Assembly (NCBI GenBank): GCA_029861795.1
Contig: JAOTYS010000001.1
Location: 1-57,736, forward strand
Source: Gammaproteobacteria bacterium
GTDB lineage: Bacteria; Pseudomonadota; Gammaproteobacteria; Arenicellales; JAOTYS01
Direction: 5' to 3'
Length of the DNA stretch: 57,736 bases
A program made the position numbers and the translations under genes. Positions 40,728 to 50,394 of this stretch are shown piece after piece (position 1 is the stretch's first letter; each line of letters begins with the position of its first letter). The notes beneath the pieces are model-generated. The model ran no database searches. It was not told the DNA's origin and saw nothing but the letters and a program-made list of their open reading frames with translations.

Positions 40728-41809
40728 ATATCGGTGAGGTACCTGACGGTGGGATTGGTTCAGGAGAGACTACTGTCGATACGGCACTAAACCGCAACGG
40801 TCGGGTGCTGATAGTGGGTCCGTCGTGGGTTGGGGACATGGTGATGGCCCAGAGTCTATTCAAGACTGTCAAGGCGGAACATCCGGCTGCCCATATCGAT
40901 GTGCTTGCTCCAGAGTGGACTCGACCTTTAACGGCACGTATGCCCGAGGTGGCGGATGCCATTTCTTTACCTTTGGGGCACGGTGAGCTGCGTCTCTCTG
41001 ATCGGTACCGTTTGGGTCGTAGCCTCGCGGCGAAGCGCTATACGCACAGCATCATTTTGCCGAACTCCCTCAAATCGGCGCTTATTCCATACTTTGCTGG
41101 CATTCCACGACGTACTGGCTATCGCGGAGAGATGCGCTGGGGATTACTCAATGACATGCGCCGGCTCGATCGAGCGCGGGCGCCGATGACAGTACAGCGC
41201 TTTGTCGCTCTTGCGAGGGATTCAGATCAACCAGTGCATACGGATTTTCCCGTGCCCAGGCTTGAGGTGCCTAAAGGAGGACTGGAATACGCATTAGGAA
41301 AGTTGGCGTTGCAACGCCCCAAGGGTAGGGTGATGGCCCTTTGTCCCGGTGCGGAGTACGGGCCTGCGAAGCGCTGGCCGGCGGAACATTTCGTGGACAT
41401 TGCCAAGCGGAAATTGGACCAAGGGTGGGCTGTCTGGCTCTATGGCTCACGCAAGGATGCACCGGTAAGCAGTGAGATTGATCGCCTCACAGGAAATCGC
41501 TGTGTAGATCTCGCTGGGCGTACCAAACTGGATGAGGCCATCGACTTAATGTCTATCGCCGATGTGGTGGTTACTAATGATTCTGGCCTGATGCATGTGG
41601 CCGCGGCGCTAGGTCGCAAGATTGTCGCGTTGTACGGGTCCTCCAACGCCAGTCATACCCCGCCCATCAGCGATAAGGCCAAAGTGCTATCTCTAGGGTT
41701 ATCGTGCAGCCCCTGCTACAAACGGGAGTGTCCTCTGGGTCACTTGAAGTGCTTGCGTGACTTGTCGCCAGGCCAAGTGCTGGCCGCGGTCGATGAACTC
41801 TGCCCGTAG
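40724..41809 (+). CDS. waaF: ADP-heptose:LPS heptosyltransferase II WaaF
   Basis: Adds the second heptose of the LPS inner core at the cytoplasmic face of the inner membrane; about 361 residues from the GTG at 40724. ILIVGPSWVGDMVMAQ-like start (here VLIVGPSWVGDMVMAQ), ALCPGAEYGPAKRWPAEHF, TNDSGLMHVAAALG and the WaaF-specific CSPCYKRECPLGHLKCL block identify it as WaaF rather than WaaC. The N-terminal about 25 residues are an extension. GTGA overlap with the zinc-finger gene. Confidence 0.93.
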   Translation: MNIGEVPDGGIGSGETTVDTALNRNGRVLIVGPSWVGDMVMAQSLFKTVKAEHPAAHIDVLAPEWTRPLTARMPEVADAISLPLGHGELRLSDRYRLGRSLAAKRYTHSIILPNSLKSALIPYFAGIPRRTGYRGEMRWGLLNDMRRLDRARAPMTVQRFVALARDSDQPVHTDFPVPRLEVPKGGLEYALGKLALQRPKGRVMALCPGAEYGPAKRWPAEHFVDIAKRKLDQGWAVWLYGSRKDAPVSSEIDRLTGNRCVDLAGRTKLDEAIDLMSIADVVVTNDSGLMHVAAALGRKIVALYGSSNASHTPPISDKAKVLSLGLSCSPCYKRECPLGHLKCLRDLSPGQVLAAVDELCP

Positions 41810-41936
41810 CACGGCGGGGACGTCTGGGGTGTGGTTTGGGTATATTAGGCGGACTTTACCGATCAAAGAATACGAGAATCGAGTAGTGAGCTCACCCCGA
41901 GTCGCGAGCATTGCTCGGTGCGCACCCATTCGGTGC

Positions 41937-41942
41937 TATGAT
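41937..41942 (+). promoter_or_regulatory. Possible extended -10 promoter before the waaG-waaP fusion
   Basis: TATGAT is preceded by TG with one base between (TGCTATGAT), the extended -10 form. A 13-base palindrome, CGAGCATTGCTCG (41905-41917), lies just upstream. No good -35 box was seen. Confidence 0.35.
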
Positions 41943-41997
41943 GTTCGTCATGCTTTTAGATTGGGATCAATTACACTGTTAGGGACAGCCTGATTAC

Positions 41998-44040
41998 ATG
42001 AAATTCGCTTTCTGTCTATACAAGTATTTCCCCTATAGCGGGTTGTCCCGAGATTTTCTGCGCATTGTGTTGTCCTGCCAGGAGCGTGGTCACGATCTTA
42101 CGGTGTTCGCCACCGAATGGCAGGGTGAGCGCCCTGATAGTGTGAATATTCATTTGTTACCGGTGCGTCGCTGGATGAACCACGCGCAAAACGCCGCTTT
42201 CTATAGAAAACTACAGTCCATTCTGGAACAAGATGCATACGACGCTGTAGTAGGTTTTAACAAGATGCCTAGTTTGGACATCTACTACGGCGCTGATTAT
42301 TGCTATGTGGGTCGAACGGCGCCGAGGCATAGCCTACTGTACCGATTGACGCCGCGTTACCACCACTTTTGCAGCTTCGAAAGAGCGGTATTCAGCCACA
42401 AAAGTACAACGGGGATCCTGTCGTTGTCGGAGCGGGAGAAGACGGTTTATCAACAGTACTACGGTACACCAGATCGCCGGTTTTTCCTGTTGCCGCCAAC
42501 CTTGGATCGATGCCGGCGGCGTAGCGGCAGGTGCGATCAAACTCGTTTGAAGATGCGTCAGGCACTGGGCGTCGATCGCAACGACTACGTGCTGCTGTTC
42601 GTCGGCTCTGGTTTCAAGACAAAAGGTCTGGACCGCGCAATCAGCGCATTGGCATCGCTACCGCGGCATATGCGTGATCGCGCGCACTTGCTTGTAGTCG
42701 GACAAGATCACGCTGCTTTGTTTCGGCGCTATGCCAGACGCTTAGGGGTCGCCGCAAACGTCAGGTTTCTGGGTGGTCGATCTGATATTCCGGAACTTCT
42801 GAGAGCCGGTGATTTACTGATTCATCCTGCGTATAGCGAGAACACCGGTACAGTATTGCTTGAAGCGATCACCTCCGGGCTGCCTGTGCTGGCCACGGAC
42901 GTTTGCGGTTATGCGCCGCATATCGAGCGAGCTAATGCGGGTCGAGTGCTGAGCTCTCCGTTTTCACAAGATGCACTTGATAAGGAGTTGGTGGAAATGC
43001 TCGCCTCTTCTGAGTGGGAGGCCTGGTCCCGTAACGGACTTGATTACGGATGCAAGCCAGAGCTCTACGCGATGCCAGAGAGTGCAGTAGAGGTGATCGA
43101 GCAATGGGCGCAGGCCAAGGCTTCTGATAAGCACAATCATGTCGCTCAGCAGCGGCGCGGTGACATCACCACCATGTACTTGACTGGTGAGTTTCAACAG
43201 CAAGTGAATGGTGGAGACAAATTTGAGGACCTGATGTCGATCACGGGCGAGGTCTACAGAGAAGCACCAGGTCGACGGACGCTACGGTTTGTTCGCGGGG
43301 GAAAGGCCTATTTTCTAAAAGCACACACCGGGGTAGGCTGGAAGGAAATAATGAAGAACCTGCTGTATTTTCGCCCCCCAGTTCTTGGGGCCGAAAACGA
43401 ATGGCATGGCATTCACCGCTTGCAGCGTTTGAACATCGATACGATGCATGTGGCAGGATACGGTGTCAGCGGGAAAAACCCCGCTCGGCGACGATCTTTT
43501 ATCATCACAGAAGAGTTGTCCAGGACGGTAAGTCTGGAGGATTATTGTGCGCAGTGGAGGCGGCGACCACCCCGAACCCCTGCTCAGGTGGAGTTTAAGC
43601 GGTGGGTTATTGGCAAGGTTGCTGAGATCGCCCGGCAAATTCACAGTAATGGCGCTAATCATCGAGACTTCTATCTGTGTCACTTTCTACTGTCAACCGA
43701 ACCAAGTTTCGATTCGCCAGAACCCGAGCGCAGCAAGTTGTATCTGATCGATTTGCATCGCATGCAATTGCGAGGGCAAACGCCTACACGTTGGTTGGTG
43801 AAGGACGTATCAGGCTTGTACTACTCAACCATGGATATCGGGTTGACTCGACGGGATTTGTTCCGTTTCATGTGCGCTTACCGCGGCAAGCCTTTGCGTG
43901 AGATTCTCGCAACGGAGAAACGATTCTGGAAGCGTGTACGAACGCGCGGTCTTAACTTATACGCGGCAGAGCAGCGCAGAGCGCAGCGAAACATCGTGCA
44001 AAAGGCGAGAACGACAATAAGTAGCTCGTTTGGACAATAG
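41998..44040 (+). CDS. Fusion of LPS glucosyltransferase (WaaG-like) and heptose kinase (WaaP)
   Basis: 680 residues. Residues 1 to about 375 form a GT-B glycosyltransferase of family 4 like WaaG: FVGSGFKTKGLDRAI, the donor-site Glu pair in ENTGTVLLEAITSGLPV (281 and 289). After a short linker, residues about 390-680 match WaaP over its whole length: RRTLRFVRGGKAYFLK (Lys441), NEWHGIHRL, SFIITEEL, NHRDFYLCHFLL with catalytic Asp557, LYLIDLHRMQL with Asp585 and NIGLT-like DIGLTRRDLFRFM. WaaG adds the first outer-core hexose and WaaP phosphorylates heptose I; normally these are separate adjacent genes. No stop or convincing internal ribosome site is seen at the joint. Confidence 0.9.
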   Translation: MKFAFCLYKYFPYSGLSRDFLRIVLSCQERGHDLTVFATEWQGERPDSVNIHLLPVRRWMNHAQNAAFYRKLQSILEQDAYDAVVGFNKMPSLDIYYGADYCYVGRTAPRHSLLYRLTPRYHHFCSFERAVFSHKSTTGILSLSEREKTVYQQYYGTPDRRFFLLPPTLDRCRRRSGRCDQTRLKMRQALGVDRNDYVLLFVGSGFKTKGLDRAISALASLPRHMRDRAHLLVVGQDHAALFRRYARRLGVAANVRFLGGRSDIPELLRAGDLLIHPAYSENTGTVLLEAITSGLPVLATDVCGYAPHIERANAGRVLSSPFSQDALDKELVEMLASSEWEAWSRNGLDYGCKPELYAMPESAVEVIEQWAQAKASDKHNHVAQQRRGDITTMYLTGEFQQQVNGGDKFEDLMSITGEVYREAPGRRTLRFVRGGKAYFLKAHTGVGWKEIMKNLLYFRPPVLGAENEWHGIHRLQRLNIDTMHVAGYGVSGKNPARRRSFIITEELSRTVSLEDYCAQWRRRPPRTPAQVEFKRWVIGKVAEIARQIHSNGANHRDFYLCHFLLSTEPSFDSPEPERSKLYLIDLHRMQLRGQTPTRWLVKDVSGLYYSTMDIGLTRRDLFRFMCAYRGKPLREILATEKRFWKRVRTRGLNLYAAEQRRAQRNIVQKARTTISSSFGQ

Positions 44041-44057
44041 TAACGAACCGGACCGCT

Positions 44058-44759
44058 ATGCACGGTGAGCCGGAGACAATTCGCCGCAAGAATTTCACCC
44101 GAGTAGTAGTCTATGATGTCCGTGATTCATCCGATCAATTGAAGGAGTTGTTGGACGACCCGGATCGATATCTTTTGGATCGCGGTGGGAGCATCTTGAA
44201 GACTGATCGTGCGTCCACCGTTGGGCTCGCCGAGATCGACAGCCGCACGCTGGTAATCAAACGCTACAACACTAGGGGGATTGGACACGCAATTAGGCGC
44301 AGCCTGCGCCGATCTCGCGCCAGCATCTGTTGGCGTAACGCACACGATTTGCTGAATATTGGGGTTGAGACACCAAGGCCTGTGGGGTTCATCGAACAGC
44401 GATTCGGACCTGTACGCAGGCGTTCCTATCTGATTACAGAATATGTCCAGGGAGAGGTATGTCTAAGCTTCTTTCAGTCAAACAAAAACGATGAACTCCT
44501 CTCCAAGGTAACGACGGGTCTGGTGACTGTCTTCCAGACGCTAGCCAAGTGTCGCATGTCGCACGGAGATCTTAAGGCTACCAACATCATTATCCAAGAG
44601 GGTTGTCCAATATTGATTGACCTCGACGGGATGCACAGCCATCGCTCGACATTCGCCTTTCAGCGGGCATTTGAACGGGATAAGGAGCGCTTTTTGCGAA
44701 ATTGGTCAGAGATGCCAGCCATAGAGGAGTTGTTTCGCGCCCGACTTACGGGTCCTTGA
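44058..44759 (+). CDS. Lipopolysaccharide kinase (Kdo/InaA family)
   Basis: 233 residues of the Kdo/WaaP kinase superfamily, a protein-kinase-like fold acting on core sugars. SRTLVIKRYNTRGIG carries the ATP-binding Lys, MSHGDLKATNIIIQ the catalytic loop with Asp, and ILIDLDGM the metal-binding Asp. It begins 17 bases after the WaaG-WaaP fusion, so it likely adds a further phosphate to the inner core, possibly on heptose or Kdo. The exact acceptor cannot be told. Confidence 0.85.
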   Translation: MHGEPETIRRKNFTRVVVYDVRDSSDQLKELLDDPDRYLLDRGGSILKTDRASTVGLAEIDSRTLVIKRYNTRGIGHAIRRSLRRSRASICWRNAHDLLNIGVETPRPVGFIEQRFGPVRRRSYLITEYVQGEVCLSFFQSNKNDELLSKVTTGLVTVFQTLAKCRMSHGDLKATNIIIQEGCPILIDLDGMHSHRSTFAFQRAFERDKERFLRNWSEMPAIEELFRARLTGP

Positions 44760-44789
44760 TCTGCTGTGAGTTTGCCGCGTTGCTGGTGA

Positions 44790-46325
44790 TTATTCCAATG
44801 TTATGGTACCGATGCTGTTAAACAGCAGCACACGACTGCCTTTAGGACCTTCAAAGACCTTTATTGGCTTACGCTTGAGTAATTCAAGAAGACGCGGTTC
44901 TCGATAGCGGTACCCGTGTTTGAGATGAACCGCTAAAACATCATAGCGCCGCCACTCACCATTTCGGATTAGCTTGACTATCTCATTCCACGAGTCGCTG
45001 GAAGACTTGGAGTCGATGGGCTTGTCCGCATAGAAATTAATCACACTGGTATTGCTAAGAACGGACGCCTGGGCTTGAGTATTGTGTTTCAGCCACAAAC
45101 CAGCCTCCTTGATGTATCCCCGCGAGCTAATCGTATCCAAGCTTTTGAAGCCAGTGGCCATAAACAACAGCAACACCGTGGCAAACATCCAGTTTCCCTT
45201 CGACTTATACCCATTCTTGGCTCGCCATCCGTCATAGAGGTGGGCGAGGCCGAACGGCGCCGCAATGAGTAGCGTGAGTGGCAAGGCTGCGGAATAGCGT
45301 TCTGTGGAGAACAAGTCAACTACCACTACCACACTTGCGATGTATAGATTGCATAAGACCAAACCGTACCAAAAGCACTTCGACCTAGCGTCAGGAAATA
45401 CAATTCTACGATGCAGCGAGTATCCGACAAGTAAGACATGCGTAGGAGTGAGCTTGGAGACTGTTTCCACGACTACGATTACGACCAATGCAAGTATCAG
45501 GACAGCTTGTGCATATTGGCCTGAGAATCGTCCCAGCAAATCCCTTTCTATTGCGTCTACCTTATCCGAAAGTTCGTTGATCAACTGACCCCAAGCAATT
45601 TTGAGGGCCTCGGGAACCGAAGGAATTACGTTGCCATCATCGACGGCCGGTGACCAGGTCCACCACACTAACGCTGCAACTGTTGCGGCGAAAAAACCCA
45701 GAGCCAACGTCGTGGAGATCACTCCTTTCGCTGAGGATATAAGCCTGCCTCGGTGCAGAAACAGTAGAAAATATCCTACAAAGGCTATTGCCTCGACTCG
45801 GAACATCGTCGCCACCGCTAAAGCACCTACCCATCCCACCCCAAAAAATACGCTTGGGTATCGCGAGTAGCGCATAAAGAACACTATGGACAACAAATAG
45901 AAGGAAACGTAGCCAAGATCTTGCCCAGCGGATGCGCGATACTCGTTTATGGTCGGATAGAACAACGCCACTAGCATAGCGGTCACCAAGGATGCGCGGT
46001 TAGCACCCAAGCTTCGGATGACAGCCATAAATGATATGACCATTAGTATTGCCAAGAAGGTGTTCAGGATGTAGAGCGAAACGTCGACTGGAATCCGAAT
46101 ACCGACACTGACCAAGGCGATTAACGAGGAGTAGAAAGGCCATTTGTCCACAGTAAGCAACGCGTCCCAGTGACCCTGAGTCAACAAGCGTGCGGCGTGC
46201 AGGTAGACAACACCATCGTTGTCAATGACATTATCGGTGTATACGCACCACGACGAGATCAAGATGCTTAGTGCGATAGCGAGCACGAATACGCTTGTAT
46301 CACCGTGCGGTTTTAGATCGCGCAT
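44790..46325 (-). CDS. Multi-spanning membrane glycosyltransferase-like protein (GT-C type)
   Basis: 511 residues with about ten hydrophobic segments. An acidic loop right after the first helix (VIDNDGVVYLHAARLLTQGHW) followed by KWPFYSSLIALV resembles GT39/ArnT-type GT-C enzymes, which use lipid-linked sugars at the periplasmic face. The C-terminal domain after the last helix is soluble and carries KHNTQAQASVLSNTSVINFYADKP, again like this class. It is convergent with the LPS kinase gene and divergent from pgi. Donor and acceptor are unknown; a role in LPS core or glycan decoration is suggested by position only. Confidence 0.7.
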   Translation of the reverse strand: MRDLKPHGDTSVFVLAIALSILISSWCVYTDNVIDNDGVVYLHAARLLTQGHWDALLTVDKWPFYSSLIALVSVGIRIPVDVSLYILNTFLAILMVISFMAVIRSLGANRASLVTAMLVALFYPTINEYRASAGQDLGYVSFYLLSIVFFMRYSRYPSVFFGVGWVGALAVATMFRVEAIAFVGYFLLFLHRGRLISSAKGVISTTLALGFFAATVAALVWWTWSPAVDDGNVIPSVPEALKIAWGQLINELSDKVDAIERDLLGRFSGQYAQAVLILALVVIVVVETVSKLTPTHVLLVGYSLHRRIVFPDARSKCFWYGLVLCNLYIASVVVVVDLFSTERYSAALPLTLLIAAPFGLAHLYDGWRAKNGYKSKGNWMFATVLLLFMATGFKSLDTISSRGYIKEAGLWLKHNTQAQASVLSNTSVINFYADKPIDSKSSSDSWNEIVKLIRNGEWRRYDVLAVHLKHGYRYREPRLLELLKRKPIKVFEGPKGSRVLLFNSIGTITLE

Positions 46326-46492
46326 TGCTATTGGATAGCGAGATAGGGATTGCTTTCGTGATGTTATGAGTCGTCGGTATCATAGCTTGCCGATGCTATG
46401 TATCCTACCTGTAACGGGTTAACGGTTGCCGCGACTGCGTTGATACTACCGGCGCGCCGAAGAACGTCCAAACGTATAGGGGGAAGCCAAGA

Positions 46493-48208
46493 TTGAATAT
46501 AACGCCAAGAACACCACAACTCTCTCTGGGGGATTATCGGGCCGCCGTTGAGGCGGCGTACCTCTCAGATGAAGTGAAGCAACAGTGTCAGCGACTTTGG
46601 AGTCGAGATCCCTCTCTTTGGTCGCCGGAGGCCTTAGTGCAAGAGAAGATTCGAGAGCGGCTCGGCTGGCTCCATGTGGCCGATACGATGTACGACCGAT
46701 TAAGCGACCTCCGTAGCTTCACCGACCAGATAATGCGGGATGGATTTACGCAGGTGGTGCTCCTCGGCATGGGAGGGTCTAGCTTAGCACCCGAAGTGCT
46801 CGCCATGATCTTCGGAGCGGCACCTGGTCATCCTCAACTGCTTGTAGTGGACACCACATCACCAAGAGCTATCCATTCGGTCTGCGCGCTTGTTGATTTT
46901 GATCGCACCTTATTCATTATCGCCAGTAAGTCAGGCACAACCACGGAGACACTCGCACTTGAACAATATTTCTTTGAGCGCATTCGCACCCAAAAAGGTG
47001 ATGCCACCGGCCGCCAATTCGTGTCTATCACGGATCCGGGTCAGGCGCTTGCAGTGTCTTCGGAGCAGCGGGGTTATAGGCGCGTATTTCTAAACTTTGC
47101 TGACATTGGTGGACGTTACTCGGCTCTGAGCTATTTTGGGCTGGTGCCCGCCGCACTGTTGGGTGTCGACCTGAAGCTGTTTATAGAGCGAGCACAACAA
47201 GAAATGGCACTGTCGATGTCAGGTTTGAACAATGCCGCTTATCAACTGGGGAGCGTGCTAGGTACTTTGGCCAAGCATGGGCGCGATAAGTTGACCCTGG
47301 TCCTTTCACCAGATCTGCGTCCCTTGGGCGCCTGGATTGAGCAGTTGGTGGCGGAAAGCTTGGGCAAAGATGGTGTCAGTATTGTCCCTATTGATACAGA
47401 ACCGTTGGGGGCGCCGGAGGTATACGGACAAGATCGATTGTTTGTCTCGGTCTCAGCGGGCACCGATCGGCGTAGAGATGGTGGGTTGGATGCCTTGGCT
47501 CGTGCGGGTCATCCAGTAGTCAGGTGGTGTGTTAATGACCGTTATGATACCGCGGCGGAGTTTTTTCGCTGGGAGTTTGCAACAGCAGTGGCCGGCGCGG
47601 TGCTGCGGGTTAATCCTTTCGACGAACCCAATGTGGCAGAAAGCAAGGAGGCTACGCGTAGCGCGCTGGTGCAGTGGGAGAACACCGGGGAGTTGTTCAG
47701 TGAACCTCCGCTGTCGCAGGACCGGTGGTTGGTGGCGTTTGGTAGTGGAGCAATGTTTGACGGCTGTGCCACCATAGAGTCCTGCCTCACCGCCTTAGTG
47801 CGGAGTATTGTACCCGGCGACTATTTCACTATTTTGGCCTACCTGGCGCAGGAGCCGAGCGTCGATGAGTGTCTCCATGACTTGCGTCGAGCTGTGGGTC
47901 GAAAGCTATGTGTCGCAACGACCATTGGATATGGCCCCCGGTACTTGCATTCGACCGGTCAGCTCCATAAGGGCGGCCCGAACAACGGCGCGTTTTTGCA
48001 ACTCACTTGTACGCCAGATAAAGATCTTGCTATACCTACTGCGCCCTATAGCTTTGGCGTTCTGCATAGAGCTCAGGCGTTGGGGGACTTTACTGCTCTG
48101 CAGGATAGAAGCCGTAGAGTGCTATGTGTGCATCTTGGCAGCGACGTGGATTCTGGTCTCGAGTCGCTGCGTCGGCGCCTATACGCGACCCTCGGTTTGG
48201 CGGGTTAG
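46493..48208 (+). CDS. pgi: Glucose-6-phosphate isomerase (type found in Tal-Pgi fusions)
   Basis: Interconverts glucose-6-P and fructose-6-P; 571 residues, TTG start after AGGGGGA. Sugar-phosphate binding GMGGSSLAPEVL and IIASKSGTTTETLALEQ, then DIGGRYSALSYFG, the catalytic Glu in QLVAESLGKDG and the active-site HSTGQLHKGGPN are all visible. The sequence resembles the isomerase half of bifunctional transaldolase/isomerase proteins more than the enterobacterial Pgi, but no transaldolase part precedes it here. Divergent from the membrane glycosyltransferase-like gene. Confidence 0.88.
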   Translation: MNITPRTPQLSLGDYRAAVEAAYLSDEVKQQCQRLWSRDPSLWSPEALVQEKIRERLGWLHVADTMYDRLSDLRSFTDQIMRDGFTQVVLLGMGGSSLAPEVLAMIFGAAPGHPQLLVVDTTSPRAIHSVCALVDFDRTLFIIASKSGTTTETLALEQYFFERIRTQKGDATGRQFVSITDPGQALAVSSEQRGYRRVFLNFADIGGRYSALSYFGLVPAALLGVDLKLFIERAQQEMALSMSGLNNAAYQLGSVLGTLAKHGRDKLTLVLSPDLRPLGAWIEQLVAESLGKDGVSIVPIDTEPLGAPEVYGQDRLFVSVSAGTDRRRDGGLDALARAGHPVVRWCVNDRYDTAAEFFRWEFATAVAGAVLRVNPFDEPNVAESKEATRSALVQWENTGELFSEPPLSQDRWLVAFGSGAMFDGCATIESCLTALVRSIVPGDYFTILAYLAQEPSVDECLHDLRRAVGRKLCVATTIGYGPRYLHSTGQLHKGGPNNGAFLQLTCTPDKDLAIPTAPYSFGVLHRAQALGDFTALQDRSRRVLCVHLGSDVDSGLESLRRRLYATLGLAG

Positions 48209-48280
48209 CACAACGGTTGTTATGCAAAGGCAACTCATTTTGTCGATCTTCTGTATGAGCCGGGAAAACCCCTCCTGATT

Positions 48281-48772
48281 TCATAGGAAATCATCAACCG
48301 TTGCTCGACGCCAACTGGCCCAGAGTACTTTCCATTTTCCATCGTCCTTCTCGACAAAATCCAACTCGAATCGATGTAGGTCGGCGCGCAAGCGGGCGAG
48401 GGCGTCGCTGCCCTCAATGCGCTGTCCCGCCATTGCGGCATAGACTGTTGCGTGTGCTTTGCGAGTTGAATTATCTACGGTGAGATCTTCGATTTTGGTG
48501 AACAAATGGATCGATTTATGTTGCAAAAAGTAGTAACGGATCAACGCCGCTATGGCACGCTTGTCTTGACCACGCTCGTCGGCGTAGTCAACGGCTACCA
48601 TCTGTTCCAACACCTTCGTGTCTTGTGCTTCGGCAGCCGCCTGTGCGCGCCCAATCAACGCGCGTACTTGGTCTTCTGGACTGTCGCTATCGGTGGAACA
48701 TCCGCATAGCAGGACAACCACAAAAACTAGAGTGGCGAGCGGGTGCGTGATCACCCAAGTCGACAACACCAT
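48281..48772 (-). CDS. Putative lipoprotein with NTF2-like fold
   Basis: 163 residues. The N-terminal helix VFVVVLLCGCS ends in a lipobox (L-C-G-Cys), so it should be lipidated and exported. The rest, IGRAQAAAEAQDTKVLEQMVAVDYADERGQDKRAI and the C-terminal FVEKDDGKWKVLWASWRRA, looks like a one-domain NTF2/SnoaL-type fold. I recognise no specific family or catalytic residues. Convergent with pgi and 46 bases downstream of rhlB. Confidence 0.7.
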   Translation of the reverse strand: MVLSTWVITHPLATLVFVVVLLCGCSTDSDSPEDQVRALIGRAQAAAEAQDTKVLEQMVAVDYADERGQDKRAIAALIRYYFLQHKSIHLFTKIEDLTVDNSTRKAHATVYAAMAGQRIEGSDALARLRADLHRFELDFVEKDDGKWKVLWASWRRATVDDFL

Positions 48773-48785
48773 CCTAGTCTAGCTC

Positions 48786-48808
48786 GACTAGCCGCCGAGG
48801 CGGCAGTC
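48786..48808 (-). other. Stem-loop just after rhlB
   Basis: GACT-A-GCCGCC and GGCGGC-AGTC form a ten-pair stem with one bulged A and a two-base loop, starting 10 bases beyond the rhlB stop. There is no T-run, so it may stabilise the rhlB mRNA or act with Rho; this is not proven. Confidence 0.45.
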
Positions 48809-48818
48809 CACATGTGTG

Positions 48819-50243
48819 TCAGCCGACTGCCGGGATCTCTCGGGTCGACCGCTTTTTTGGAGGGAAAGACTCATGCTCTGCGCTGTTGATCTCGATGGTG
48901 GTCGACTCGTTCGCAATTGGTGTCGAGGGGCTTTTAGTATCGGTTTCATGTTTGCCCTTTTGAGTCGTGGATTTAGCTGGCGTTTTCTGGCGTGCGCCCT
49001 GGGGCTTTGATCTGCCGCGTGCCCGGTCGGCTCGATCAGGATACTGTTCCCGGGCGATAGGTGGCTTAGGGCTCACCAACAAATCATCCGTGATCTTTTT
49101 TACGGGGATGGGATGGCCGATGTACTCCTCGATGTCCGCCAAAGAAAACGCGTATCGTTCACACGCGAAACTGACGGCGTCTCCATTGGTTCCGGCCCGT
49201 GCCGTGCGGCCGACCCGATGCACGTAGTCTTCTGAATCCTGCGGCAGATCGAAGTTGAAAACATGGCTGACATTCTCGATATGTAGCCCACGGGCCGCGA
49301 GGTCCGTGGCCACCAGAATAGAGATCCCGCCGCTCTTGAACATCTCTAGAAGCCGTTCTCGTTTAAGCTGTGGCACATCGCCAGATAAGACGGCAACGCT
49401 GTAGTCATTGCCCTTAAGCCAACGAAAGACATCCTCCGCAGCGTGTTTGGTGTTGACGAATACCAGTGTGCGACTTGCTTCTGTTTTCTGCAGTAGCCTA
49501 ATCAGTAGTCTTATCTTCTCTTCGTTTGCAGGGTAGTAGATCGACTCCCGTACCCCTTCCACAAGGATCCGGTCGGATTCAATTTTGACGATCTGTGGAT
49601 TGTTCATGTGTTCATAAGCGAGCTCGCTCACCCGGTGTGACAGAGTCGCCGAGAATAGAAGATTGAGACGCTCGTCTGGCGGTGGCAAGCGCCGCAATAA
49701 GTATCGAATGTCGCGAATGAAACCGAGGTCAAACATGCGGTCCGCCTCATCCAGGACAACTACTTGAACGGCTTTGAGGTCGAATATGTGCTGCTTGAAG
49801 TAGTCGATTAGTCGCCCCGGTGTACCGACTAGTATGTCCACTCCTTGGGATAGCAAGTCTCTTTGTTTTTCGTATGCGGTGCCGCCATAGGCCAGTCCCA
49901 GCTTATAGTTTGTATATTTGCCAAGATTCTCCGCGTCCCGGTGAATCTGGATCGCCAGCTCGCGGGTGGGGGCTAGTATGAAAGCCCTAGGTTGTGTGGG
50001 TTGGCGTGAAGCACTGCACGGATGACGTAATAGATACTGATATGTCGCGAGCAAGAAAGCGGCGGTTTTGCCCGTTCCAGTTTGGGCTTGCCCAGCGACG
50101 TCCCGGCCTGCTAGCGCGGGTGGTAGCGCCTCTGCTTGAATAGGGGTGCAACGCTCGAAATCCGCGTCTCTCAGACCGTCGAGCAAGGTCTGATCCAACT
50201 TCAGTTCGCTAAACGTTTGGTTTGTAAGATGTTTTTGTGGCAC
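48819..50243 (-). CDS. rhlB: DEAD-box ATP-dependent RNA helicase RhlB
   Basis: RNA helicase that in gammaproteobacteria works with RNase E in the degradosome; 474 residues, GTG start. Q-motif [20 protein letters not shown], motif [12 protein letters not shown], Ia PTRELAIQ, Ib [36 protein letters not shown] and [12 protein letters not shown] are all intact. The C-terminus carries a Lys/Arg/Thr-rich low-complexity tail of about 80 residues, longer than in E. coli. Divergent from trxA; the rhlB-trxA-rho arrangement is conserved and supports the name. Confidence 0.93.
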   Translation of the reverse strand: MPQKHLTNQTFSELKLDQTLLDGLRDADFERCTPIQAEALPPALAGRDVAGQAQTGTGKTAAFLLATYQYLLRHPCSASRQPTQPRAFILAPTRELAIQIHRDAENLGKYTNYKLGLAYGGTAYEKQRDLLSQGVDILVGTPGRLIDYFKQHIFDLKAVQVVVLDEADRMFDLGFIRDIRYLLRRLPPPDERLNLLFSATLSHRVSELAYEHMNNPQIVKIESDRILVEGVRESIYYPANEEKIRLLIRLLQKTEASRTLVFVNTKHAAEDVFRWLKGNDYSVAVLSGDVPQLKRERLLEMFKSGGISILVATDLAARGLHIENVSHVFNFDLPQDSEDYVHRVGRTARAGTNGDAVSFACERYAFSLADIEEYIGHPIPVKKITDDLLVSPKPPIAREQYPDRADRARGRSKPQGARQKTPAKSTTQKGKHETDTKSPSTPIANESTTIEINSAEHESFPPKKRSTREIPAVG

Positions 50244-50350
50244 AACTGATTCTAAGCATAGCAGAATTTCGCCACCAGATGGACTTGAAATAGGATGATG
50301 ATTAGGCTCAAATACAAACTGTAAGACACCGCCGCACGATATAATAACGC

Positions 50351-50356
50351 TATAAT
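50351..50356 (+). promoter_or_regulatory. -10 box upstream of trxA
   Basis: A perfect TATAAT lies 38 bases before the trxA ATG, with a second TATAAT at 50340-50345. No clear -35 box matches either, so the promoter assignment rests on the -10 only. Confidence 0.45.
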
Positions 50357-50394
50357 TACTTTAGCGGGTAAACTTTAAAGGCTCCCGGAATTCC

